Below, piece by piece: positions 22,431-33,900 of a DNA stretch of 64,000 nucleotides; within the stretch, counting starts at the first letter, position 1, and each line of letters begins with the position of its first letter. The stretch is from Bimuria novae-zelandiae CBS 107.79 (taxonomy: Eukaryota; Ascomycota; Dothideomycetes; Pleosporales; Didymosphaeriaceae): the NCBI GenBank assembly GCA_010015655.1, contig ML976695.1:507685-571684 (forward strand), read 5' to 3'. The notes below the pieces were generated by a model, which was given only the letters and a program-made list of their open reading frames with translations, was not told where the DNA came from and searched no databases. The position numbers and the translations under genes were made by a program.

Positions 22431-23273
22431 GTTTACTAGCTAAAATACGCCTTTTTTAAAATTACTTATACTTATAAATATGTTAAAAGCTACTAGCCTA
22501 CTTAGTAATAATCTTAACTTTATGAAATATATAAAATATAGTAAATTTAACGCTAAAAAGCCTAATTTGCTAGTAAATCTACTACCTAATTAAAAACCGC
22601 TTAATATTAGTAATTTATATATTTTTAGAGAGGCTAACCTGCTTAAGGATATTAATTATAGTAATTTAAATATCTTATTTAATTTATACTTCTCCACTAA
22701 CGTTATAAACTGTATAGTATATTATATAAATTAGTATACTAAGGTGCTCCGCATAGTAATACCTAATAGTTACTATAATTAGAAACTAACATTTTTAATA
22801 AAGCTATATACGTATTTTATAATTATTATTTATATAGACGTCCACCAAGAGCCCTTATTAGCAGAGTACTAAGAAAAGGGCTACTAAAACGCTCTTATAT
22901 ATAAAATTAACGACTTTATATCCCGCTAACGCTAATAGTAGCTAGATTAATACCTATATTATACTAAGGTAGAGCAGAGCTTTTACTCCCTATTTAGCCA
23001 CGTTTAGAATCTCTTTTAGCTATTCCGCAAGCGCTCGCTACTATACTAAATATATAGTAAGTGGTTTTACGTTAATAAGGTAATTATAAAATTTATTAGA
23101 CACGCGTTAAAAAAAGTAATAATTAAAATAAAGCCTATACATAAGGGCTATAAAATCTAGTATTTAGTAAACAATAGGGTAATACTTAACTAGCTTTTTT
23201 ATACCTATAGTAGAAAACTTATTAATTTAATTAAAATTACTAATACTAACGCTACTAGTAGATTGTTAGGATC
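22431..23273 (+). pseudogene. PiggyBac-like transposase remnant, RIP-mutated, truncated
   Basis: Reading through TAG/TAA stops on the plus strand gives HQEPLLAEY, a segment near 22900-23060 with FYSLFSHV and RKRSLLY, and then WFYVNKVIIKFIRHALKK (about 23055-23115), followed by IKIKPIHKGYKI and LVNNRVILN. This is the piggyBac signature region (SVDE..I.F.GR....., KPI..G.K.....), with the D/E of SVDE mutated to N/K. The fragment is cut off at 23274 by the B-family LTR. Confidence 0.65.
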
Positions 23274-23691
23274 TGAACATGTATGGAACGCGGAGGACCA
23301 ACGGGCCTTAGTGGAAGTGACACTCGGCGGGGTCGCGTAATCGAGGTCACGTGATAACACCATCCAGCCAAGACTCACCAGCCATGGATGGCGATACCGT
23401 CCATGGATGGCAATGGTATCTTGGATGGTATGAATTCCTTATGTATATAACGGAACAGAAATATCTTTATAGTATATGTGTTTAACCTGTTTATCAATCT
23501 ATCGTTTGGATTTAAATAAGCAACCTTGTTAATTTAATTATGCTATACCTACTTTTAATATTAATACCTTAGTAATAAGCGCAAGCTATTACTATAACCC
23601 TCTTTTATCCTACTATAGTATTCCTGCCTAAGAACTAACCTTAGCCCCTTAGGGACTAGCTACCCCTTTAGGATCTTAACATCTTAAACAC
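23274..23691 (+). repeat. 5' LTR of gypsy element B
   Basis: Begins TGTTAGGATCTGAACATG and ends TTTAGGATCTTAACA. Its right half is the reverse complement of the solo LTR at 18547-18973, in the orientation expected for a plus-strand element. The left half differs from the solo LTR and instead contains two CCATGGATGG units (around 23380-23415). No matching 3' LTR was found downstream of B. Confidence 0.78.
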
Positions 23692-23791
23692 CCTTAATAA
23701 AAATACTAATAAGACCCCTACCTCTTCCATAGCTTTAGACAACCATGTCACCCCTATAGGGGATGGCAAGAACAAGGCACATAAACCTAAC
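23692..23791 (+). mobile_element. Gypsy element B, leader and start of gag
   Basis: This 100-base piece lies between the B LTR and element A. Its last bases CTAAC recur at 30976-30980, which marks the insertion of A. The gag region continues after 30975. Confidence 0.7.
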
Positions 23792-23964
23792 TGTCACGAG
23801 TCGTAGGTCGAGGGCCCTCGACGGCCCTAGTCCGCTCTAGACCGGCGCTATCCGGGCCTTTCGCCTATTTATTTTCCTCGCCGCAGCCCTTCTCTTCCCT
23901 CTTTAAGGGATTGCCTTAGTACTGTGGATAGACTAAGTCGCCCGTAGTTAGGGCGCTTTTTATA
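23792..23964 (+). repeat. 5' LTR of gypsy A
   Basis: Begins TGTCACGAGTCG, ends GCGCTTTTTATA. Contains the perfect 16-base palindrome GTCGAGGGCCCTCGAC. The differences from the 3' LTR that I see are C/T or G/A transitions. Confidence 0.92.
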
Positions 23965-24004
23965 ATACAATCCCTTACCCCCTTATATCTAATTCACCTG
24001 TACG

Positions 24005-27000
24005 ATGGAATTAACACGAAAAGTTACCCGCCAGACCTTAAAGATGGCAAGAGACCCTTAAAGTAGGTTACTACCTACAGGACCCTCCGAACAAGAGCCT
24101 TTAATAGTTACAACGCCTATAGAAGATCTAACGACACCTATAGACCTAGAGGAAGACCCCCCTGCCGTTATAGGTGGTAATAATAACTAATAATTAGAGG
24201 AAGTTACCCTTTAAGAACGCCTAGGCGTGCTATAGCTCTAATAACGTATTTAAGAACTAGAGGCCTCCCTAATAGTAGAGCGTTACTAATCTAAAAGCAA
24301 GACCCTAGTTAGGAACGAGATAATAACTACTAGTATCTCCAACAACTCCCTAGAGCCTGAGGAGGGTCACGGTAACTAGGACGAGGCTAAAGATATAAGT
24401 AATAACCTATTAAGTAATAGCTTAATAGAGGACGCGTCCTTAAGCTTAGATAATGCTAGTTAAGACTAATTTAGGGCCTCCGGAAGCATCCAACGCCCGT
24501 GGAAGAAGGATAGACAAGGCCAGGCCCGTACTAGCTATAATAAAGAATATTAGATCTAAATAGTAGCTGCTGCCCTAGACGCATAGCTATCGAAGCCGCT
24601 AGAACCCCCTTAATTTAAGGGCAAGGGTCGTAAGGAACTAAACTTATAGAAAAGGGCCTATAAGGACTATATTAACTTCTTACTCGCCCTTAAAACTAAT
24701 AAAGCGCAGGTTAGGTTCGCAGTAAGATACTTAGGAGATATACAACGTAACTACTAAAACTAAATAGTCGCTAAGATCCTAGAGCGGAAGCGACACAGGA
24801 AAGTCACCTAGGACCTTCTATAGTAGACTATAGTAGACTCCCTAGGATTAGCCTAGGAGCGAAAGAGTGCCGCTCGCCAAAGGATTAAGGTAGCTAAATA
24901 AGGTAAGAAGACCCTTATAGAACTCCTTAACTACCTTAAGGACTAATAGGAGGAATGCGACCTAGAAAAGGCCTTAAATAATAATAATAAAGACTATATT
25001 AATAACTTCTACATGGCACTAGACGAGAAAATCTAAGAACGCCTTAAACAGTAGCTACGCGAATAGAAGAGCCTCTCTTGCTTAGAAGCGAAGGTAAATA
25101 TGCATTAGTAAGCGTTAAAACCTTATAAGTTAGGGAAATAACGCACACACGATATTAATAATAACTTCCTTAATAAGCTAGCTAATAAAAGGCGCGATCG
25201 AAAGCGATCTAGGTTAAATAACACAAGACTATACTAGAGACGCCACGATAGCGACTGTCGCGATAAGGATAGCAAAAAGAAGGCTTAGGCAATAAAAGAC
25301 AGGGACAAGGACTAATGCTTCTACTGCCACGAACTAGGCCATTATAAGGCGTCCTGTTCAAAGTACAAGGCCGAGGCGGGGAAAGACAAGCTATAGACCG
25401 GGAGGCCTAATAGTCTACAGGCAAGGTTAACTATAATAAGGGTTAATAATAACTAGTTACAGCCGTAAGGACCCCTAGGAATAAGAGTAGTGGCTTACTA
25501 ATCGCGCTAGATAGTGAAGTATAGCACGAGGGCAACTAATAATAGATTAAAGCCCTAGTAGACTGCGAAGCCAAAGCGAATTTCGTTAGTAGTAATCTAA
25601 TAAAGTAGTTAGGGGTTGCGGTAACAATAATAAAAGGTAAACGCTACGTGGCGCTGAATGGATAAGACTTAGGCGTTCTAGGCTAGGCGAAGCTCCCCTA
25701 CACTATTATAGATAATCGCGGTAAAACCAAGAGCGGTAGTTACCTGTTCACAGTTAGTAACATTAGTGGATTTAATATAGTCCTAAGAATGCCCTAGCTA
25801 GTAGAATAGAGCCCTATCGCAAACTTTTATAACAAGACTATCCGCTTCGCCCATGGGAAGCGCAAATAGACTAAGATTTCTACTAAATTAGTAGAAGAGT
25901 TCGCTGGCACGGCTAAAGACACAGCAAATAACTATTTTATTATATATGCCACCCTAAAGGACATATTAGGAGGCCCACCCGGGACGCTACCTAAAGAATA
26001 CTAGGGACGGTAGGAGGAAGCCTTCTCTAAAGAAGCCGCGAGCATCCTTGCCAACCATGGCCCCCACGAGATAAAGATCGATATCGAGGAAGGCAAGGAA
26101 GTGCTTTTTGGACCACTCTATAGTCTATTAGAGTTAGAGTTAGTAGTTCTGCGCGACTATATCTAGAAGAACCTTAAATAAGGCTTTATTTAACTATCGC
26201 GATTAAGCGCTGGGGCACTAATCCTTTTTGTAAAGAAAAAGGATAGAGGCCTCTGCCTTTGCGTCGACTATAGGGGACTAAATGTAGTTATAATAAAGAA
26301 CTAATACCTACTTCCCTTAATACAGGAATCCCTTGACTGACTAGGGGATGCCTAGATCTACACTAAACTAGACCTAAGGGACGCCTACCACCGCGTTCGA
26401 ATTAGGGCAGGAGATGAATAGAAGATAGCCTTCCGAATAAGGTACGGATAGTACGAATATATGGTAATACCTTTTAGCTTAACAAACGCGCCTGCGACCT
26501 TCTAAAGCTATATTAACGACACACTATTAGACCTTCTCGATATCTGCTATATTGTGTACCTCGACGATATCCTTATCTACTCTAAGACGAAGGAGGAACA
26601 CATCTAGCATGTTTAGACAGTGCTAGAACGCCTTGTTAAACGCTAGCTATACGCCAAACTGTCCAAATACGAATTCCACACACGCAAGGTGGGATACCTA
26701 GGCTTTATAGTATCCCTAGATAGTGTAGAGATAGAGGAGGACCGCGTCACCTCTATAAAAGATTAGCCTAAACTAAACTTAGTCTAAGCAGTTAGGATCT
26801 TTCTTAGCTTTACTAACTACTATTAAAGGTTTATAGAAGGATTCTCTTAAGTGGCGGCACCCCTTTATACCTTAACGAGAAGGCTAGAGGGAGCTACTAA
26901 GGGCGGATAGCGATAGAGACTCGAGGAATTAGTTATAATAAGCCTACTAAAGCAGGCTAAGGCCTCTTTTTACTAGCTAAAAGAGAGCTTTATGCGAGGG

Positions 27001-29433
27001 CCCTTGCTAGCCTACTTTAACCTTAAAAGACCCTTAAGAGTAAAAACTAACGCTTTAGGTTTCGCGATCTCGGGTATCTTAAGCTAACCGCAACTAGATA
27101 AATATAGGAAGCTACGATAGCACCTAGTTGCTTTTTATTTACGCAAGATAAACTAGGTAGAATAAAACTACGACACGTATAATAGCGAGTTACTAGCGAT
27201 TATTAAAGCTTTTAAGTATTAGCGACACTACCTAGAGGGTGTTGGCAAGAAGGTCGAGCTTTTAACTAATTATACTAACCTGCAAGGGTTCATGTCTATA
27301 AAAGTCCTAACTAGATAGTAGGTAAGATAGGCCAAATAGCTTGCGACGTTTAATTTTAAAATTAAATACTATTTAGGAAGAACGAATCCCGCTAACGGAC
27401 TATCGCGGAGACCTAACTACAAGTTAGAGGAGGAAACAAGCTTAGGCGGGATAGGCAGTTCCTAGTAAAGACTCCTTAAGGCCCTATAGTATAAGTTATA
27501 GCTAAAAGGCGACGCTTTAGACGAAGCAGGCGTGGCAGGTAGCCTATAGCTACTAAAGTAGGTAGAAAGCCCTAGACTAGTAGTAGCGATAAAGGTCGCT
27601 AGACTTAGAACGTTAGCGACTAAGGAGGCGGCGGTAAATAATTTAGTAAGCGCTTACCCTATAGTAGAACTGTTAAAGAGAAACAGCCAGGGGGACGAAA
27701 CTATAGAACGAATCCTCTAGTACCTCTAAGGGCCAGAGATGGTAAAGCCGAAATGGCTAAAGCGCTGGATGATTGGACCGGCCAACCTATTACGGTACGA
27801 GAATAGGCTATACGTGCCACCTCTGGCGAGGGTATACGTCCTTTAATAATGCTACGATAACCCCCTCGCGGGCTATTTTAGCTTTATTAGGATCTTAGAG
27901 CTAGTACTGCGAGAGTTCTAGTAGCCTAGTGTCTAATAATACGTAAAGAACTACGTCTGGACCTATTAAGCGTGCTCTAGGGCGAAACCTGTCTAATACG
28001 CAACGTATAGCCAACTTAATAGCCTACTAGTCCTAAGGGGCATCTGGGAGGATATTGCTATAAATATAGTAATAGATCTACCTAAGAGCAAATTTAGAGC
28101 CTATCGTTATAACAGTATCCTAGTAGTTATTAACTAGTTTTCTAAGATAGCACACTATATCCCCACGCGAAAGGACCTAAAGGTAGTAGAGCTAGTTAAG
28201 GTCTTTAGGAGAGAGGTTCTACGCCTACACGGCCCTCCGAAGTTAATAGTTATAGATAAAGGTAGCCTATTTGTATTAGCTTATTAGAGTACCTTTACTT
28301 AATATTTAGAAACTAAGTAACTCCTCTCTACTGCCTTCTACCCGCAGACAGACGGATAGATAGAACGATAGAACTAAACGCTTAAATAGTACCTTTAAGT
28401 GTTCTGTAACTACGAATAATTTAATTAGGTGGACCTTCTATTTAAAGTAGAATATTCGTACAACAATAGCATCTATAGCTCTATAGGAGTGTCGCTATTT
28501 GTTGTAGTATACGGCCTAAATCTACTAATAATAGGCCTGCCCCGAGAAGTACAGCTGCGCGGGTCGGTACCTACGGTAAGGGCTAGAGCGGTAGTTCTAG
28601 CCCAGACTAGGGCCTGGATGACCTAAGCGATCCTTAGGGCACAGGCGTACCAGGCGACGTGGTACAACAGGAAGCATAAGGCCCAAACCTTTATAGTAGG
28701 GGACATGGTATACCTCGACGCCCGCAACATACGGTTAACTAGGCCTAAAAAGAAACTTGACTACAAGTCCTAGAGTCCTTATATAATAAAACGGCGAATT
28801 AGTTAATAGGCATATAAGCTAGAGCTGCTAAAGGACTTTAATATTTACCTAGTGTTCCATGTGTCTCTCCTAAACTAGGCAGCCCTAAAAGGACTGCTAT
28901 AACGAGAGCAAAGCCCGCCTAAGGTTATTATACTATAAGTAGGGGAGGATATATACCTAATTAAAGGAATTAGATCTAGGGTACTCCAGGACGGAGAATG
29001 GCTGTATGAAGTTAAGTAGAAAGGATACGATAGTAATAAGAACCAGTGGTTATCTGCAAAGGAGATTTCTAAAGGGGCGATAAAGTAGTTCCTAAAGGGC
29101 TTGGATAAGGAGACTAAAGGTCGCCCTAGACAGGAGCCCAAGAGGCGGGGTCGCCCCCCTAGAGAAGGAGGAAGACAGCACTCGATAGTAATTAGTAATA
29201 GATTACCCTAGAGAGTATACTTTATAGGCTGCGAAATACTAGAATGAATAGGGCAGAGGATTCTTAAATAGACTAAAGACTAGAACGAGCTATCTAGGCC
29301 TATTCACGCCTCTCGGGGCCTAATAGAGGCTTACAAGCCTATTTAGACCGTACCTAACGCGATTATAGCTAACCGAAACCTAACTAAAACCGCCTAAGGG
29401 TATAGAACGTAAATAAAATCCGGACACCGTTAA
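24005..29433 (+). pseudogene. Gypsy A gag-pol with chromodomain, disrupted by TAG/TAA stops
   Basis: An ATG at 24005 (MELTRKVTRQ) opens gag. An intact CCHC knuckle, CFYCHELGHYKASC, lies at 25316-25357. RT is at about 26230-26760, with [26 protein letters not shown] and an intact YLDDILIYS box near 26556. RNase H follows (27000-27250), then the integrase at about 27850-28600, with FYPQTDGQ.ER near 28340-28370. A chromodomain-like segment (YEVK*KGYDSNKNQWL) is at 28980-29070, and an AT-hook-like PKRRGRPPREG follows at about 29130-29165. Premature stops are TAG/TAA from CAG, CAA or TGG. One indel at least is needed to join the ends in frame, so the extent is approximate. Confidence 0.85.
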
Positions 29434-29439
29434 TAGGGG

Positions 29440-30520
29440 CAGGAATCCCTAAATTGTACTAAATAACCCTCTTAATTAGTTAGGCGCTTAGACTTATAGG
29501 CTTATTAAAAAGTCTCTTAACTGCCCTTACTCTTAATCTTCTTCTTTACTTCCTTCGCGAGGAAGTCCAGCGTGGCTAGGATACTAGCCTTAAACGCTAA
29601 CTACCCTAAATTAGTATTAATAACCTAGGATTAGGGTTAAGGACCCTTACTAACTTAGGAGTAACCTTCTTGCGCCTAGGGGTGAGAGTACTAGTAGTAA
29701 TTAGGGAGGTTGGACCACCCCCCTTTATAGTAGAAGCTTTCCTCTTCCGCTTCTCCTTAACGGAGAGGCCTACCACCGGAATAATCTCCTTAGGAGGCAA
29801 GGTGTTATAACCCGAGTAGTAGGGGGTTAACGGGTTTCCGCAGAATTTGGATCCGGTGGCCCTATGCGACTTAGTCCAGATAACCCTTAACTATACTAGA
29901 TAACACTTATATAATAATATTGCTCTATTCCGTCTCTAGTACCTGCGCGGTGGCCTTTACTAATGCCTTGTCTAATCTAGAGAGGTCGATCTCGTCGCAT
30001 GTGTACACATTAATTTGGCTTAAGCGCGGTATAAGGGTAATTAGGGCACTTAATACGTTCTCTAAGTTATCTTTAGGTATCTGCTACTAATTAGCCTTAA
30101 AACCCCTACATAACCCTCGAAGCGCTAACTTACCTACTAATAATTCCTACTACCGCCGTAGCAGGCATCGCAGTGGCAGATCGAATCGTAGTTCTCTAAA
30201 TCTATTAGGCTAAGATTGACATACACTGCCCTAGACTAGACACGACGCATCTCCTTAACCTAAAACCAATAGAGCTTTATTTTCTTATAATTAGACTACT
30301 TAAGGCTGTCTAGGATGATAGGAAGGCAGGTATAGCATAGGTTAATAGTACTAACCGCGCTCGCACGCGCCTTGTTAATTAGGGCCTTAAGGACAGCGTT
30401 CGCGGTACTTATAGTGCTAAATAGCGTGGGTATGTTTAGATAAAGTCCGAAGGTTGCTGAAGAGGGTAGTAGAGAAGTGACAAGTACGGGGACGACTCGG
30501 CAGGCCTACACCGGGTTAGT
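29440..30520 (-). pseudogene. Antisense reading frame between pol and 3' LTR of gypsy A
   Basis: On the strand opposite to gag-pol. From high to low coordinates, read through TAG/TAA, the translation has protein-like segments: NLCYTCLPIILDSLK, YKKIKLYWF*VKEMRRV, LSLIDLENYD followed by CHCDACYGGS (a C.C..C cluster), then an open stretch at 29606-29800 starting MPPKEIIPVVGLSVKEKRKR, and finally LAKEVKKKIKSKGS. The frame shifts at least once between segments. I do not recognise the family. It could be an accessory gene carried by the retroelement, a captured host gene, or chance. Confidence 0.45.
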
Positions 30521-30802
30521 CTACCTTCACGACCCCAAATTTGGAGCGGCTGGGTACTAAAATAGGGGGCATCTAGGGTCAGGCACCCTAGACTGCCATA
30601 AATTAGCTAGGTTGTACTTACGGGTTAGGGAGCCTCCGGGATAAGGTAAGCCGCCGAGTAGAGAGTAAGAATAAGGGTTTTAGGCCTTAGTATAAGCCTA
30701 AGATTTAGCTTATGTTATTAGCTTACGTAATACGCAAGGCCTAATTAGGCTAGTTATTACGTGCTTATTCTCGCGGTCAAGACCCTTAAAGAAAAGAGCC
30801 TT

Positions 30803-30975
30803 TGTTACGAGTCGTAGGTCGAGGGCCCTCGACGGCCCTAGTCCGCTCTAGACCGGCGCTATCCGGGCCTTCCGCCTATCTACTTCCCTCGCCGCAGCCC
30901 TTCTCTTCCCTCTCTAAGGGATCGCCTTAGTACTGTGGATAGACTGAGTCGCCCGTAGTCAGGGCGCTTTTTACA
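30803..30975 (+). repeat. 3' LTR of gypsy A
   Basis: Begins TGTTACGAGTCG, ends GCGCTTTTTACA; same 173-base length as the 5' copy and the same 16-base palindrome. It is the less mutated of the two LTRs. Confidence 0.92.
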
Positions 30976-33900
30976 CTAACTTATATAATAATAATCGTAC
31001 CCTCCTTAATACCTAGCTCTTACAGCTAGACCTCTATTTTTTTAACTAGAATTAAGACCTTAAAAATAAGAAGAAGGTTATCTTCGCTACGACCTACATG
31101 CGAGGAAGCGCTAAAGAATAAATCTATCCTTACCTAGTTAAGTACTTAGACATAGACTATAATAACAAAAATAAGGAGTATATCAACAAGCATGCTAATG
31201 TAATCAACATTATTAAAAACTATAATAACTTTAAAATATACCTTTAATAAATATTTAGAATTGCTAACAAAATAGCTATCGCTAGACGAGCAATCTAAAT
31301 AGTTCGCTAACACTAATCTATAGCTAAATACACGGCCGAGTTCCGCAAGTACGCAGTGTAACTTAACTAGGAGGATAAATCTCTTAAGATAATATATAAA
31401 TAAGGCCTTAAATATAATATGCGCGAGGAACTCCTGCGTAGTAGTATAAAGATAGAGACCTTAAAAGAACTATATAAAGAGACTATCCGTATTAATAGGG
31501 AGTGGTTTGCTTTGCAAGAAGAGTTCCGTAGGAACCTAAAGAACACTAGTTTCAGACAATAGGCACCTATAGTCTACAGAGCGCCACCAAAAGCACCTCG
31601 ACGCCAGCAACGCAACTACTATAGACCCTAACTTATAAAAAATGTCTAGTTTAACAACCTAGAAAAAGGAATAGGAAAGGCTATAGGCTTTTAAAAGCCT
31701 AATTAACGTATCTTAGATAGAACCCGACGACAGGGGACTAAGACGCGTAAATGCTTTATATATAGCAAACTAGGCCACATAGCCAGGAACTGCAGATCTA
31801 AGAATAAGATTACCAGACAGTTAAACGTACTAACTATCAATAAGAAAAAAACCACCAACGAAGAATAGCAGGTAGTAAACGCCATTAAACAAATTAACAT
31901 CCACGATAAAGGATTAGAGTAATTAAGGACCCTTAATTTACGACTCTACGAGGATGCATACGAAGGTTCGGACAAAAAAAGAAAGGAGAAGGAACCAATG
32001 CCTCGATCTCTTACGCCTCACCCTAGCTAGAGCAAACCAGTTACTAGTAAGACGACGAATGTTTTCGACTTCTTAGAAAAACACTAACTAAGGGAAGGAG
32101 ACTTTAGGTTTATAGCAATAGAATAACAAGACTACGCAGAAGCATTTTTCCATGCTTACCAACCTGACCTAGTTAGTAAAGCAGCACGAGAAATGGCGGA
32201 CCACCACTACGCCCACGAAGACCCCAAGAAGAAGTACCTAAATAAAAACCTAAACTACAAACTACAGTACGACCTGAACTACCGCAATTCTACGCATAAG
32301 ACTATATAATAGACCCTCTACAAAAAAGATTAATATACTATTTATTACTAAGCTAAGGAATACAGCTACTTTCCCTAAACATACTAACAATATAAATAGG
32401 AGTAGTTTAACTACCCTATCGCCTATTGCGACGTTTACCTCTAGGATAAATGCGAAACACGATACTTTTCACATCTTAACTAGGCACTAAACTAAGTAAT
32501 ATTACTACTAGTTAATAGGAAATATATATTAGATAAATGGCAAACATGCTTACACCCTAATTATAAGGAACACAAAGAATAAAAAGGGAAACATAGGTTT
32601 AATCGCATACTAAAAGGGACTACAACCCTCAGAATTAAAATAGTAATAAAGGAAGAAGACGGTGAAGCTCTCCTAGCAGAGGCCTAGCAGTAGCCTTAGG
32701 AGAAGAAAAACGAAGGACGCCTTAAACCTATAAAGCTAGCTAAAAAAAAAATCTTTTTTAGACCTAGGCTTAGGCGGGAAAACGCCTTCAAGGAAGTAAA
32801 TGCTACCAATAGTTAGGTATTAATTAAGCTACTAGTACAGCTTAAAAAAAATATAGATAAAAGCTATGCTAGACTTAAAAGCACAGGAAAGTTATATATC
32901 TAAAAAAGCACTTAATAGAGCTGGACTCTACGAACGCAAGAAGGCTATACCCTATGCTATCTATATCGCGAATAGATAGCTAATGCCCGGTAAAGCAATA
33001 ATTAAGTACGAGGTCGAAACCACCCTCACGATCTATAAACACTAGGAATTAATTACTCTTGATATTATTAAGGAAGCTAATCACGACGTAATTTTAAAAT
33101 TACCTTAGTTAAGGAAGCATAACCCTATAGCTAACTAGAAAAAGAAAGAGCTAGCCTTTAAGCGCTGCAACTGTGCATTATAAGTAAAGCCTACGCATTA
33201 ACAGAGCATAATAGTAGATAAGAGAACTATTAATAACATAGTCTCGTAACTAAAAGTTAATAAACGCGAAATTAACTTAGCAGACGCTAGCAGGAACTAC
33301 TAGGTTATAAAGCGTAAGTATAAAGAGAACAGCACACCTCTTAATATCCCTAACAAATATAAAGAATGGAGTTATTTGTTTCGGGAAGAGAAAGGAGCAA
33401 ACGCCCTTCCTAAGCATACACACCGAGATCACCGCATTATTCTCGAAGAAGGAAAAATGCCGCCTTTTAGACCACTATACGGCCAGAGTAAAAAAGAACT
33501 CCAATGGACACGCGAATTCCTAAAGAAAGCCCTTAACAGGCAATAGATACGCAAGTTAGAATTGCTAGCAGCGTTACCCTTAATATTTATTATAAAGAAG
33601 GATGGAACGCAACGTCCATATATTAACTATAAGAGACTAAATAATATAATAATTAAGAATAGATACCCACTACTAAATATATAAGAATCTCGAGACAGGC
33701 TAGGACGAGCCAAGATATTCACGTAATTTAACCTACGAGATAGATACCACCTTATACAAATATTAGCAGGTGACGAGTGGAAGACAGCCTTTCGAACTAG
33801 ATATAGACTATTCGAGTACTAAGTTATGCCTTTTGGACTCACAAACGCGCTAGCAACATTCCAAGTAATAATTAATAATATACTATAAAACTACCTCGAT

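Larger units (their letters stand above)
23792..30975 (+). mobile_element. Gypsy element A, complete with LTRs and TSD, inserted into B
   Basis: 173-base LTRs at 23792-23964 and 30803-30975, duplication CTAAC at 23787-23791 and 30976-30980, total 7184 bases. Plus-strand gag-pol runs from about 24005 to 29433, followed by about 1.3 kb carrying an antisense frame before the 3' LTR. Composition is less AT-rich than in B or C, yet CA/TG are strongly depleted and nearly every stop is TAG or TAA, the RIP pattern. Confidence 0.92.
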
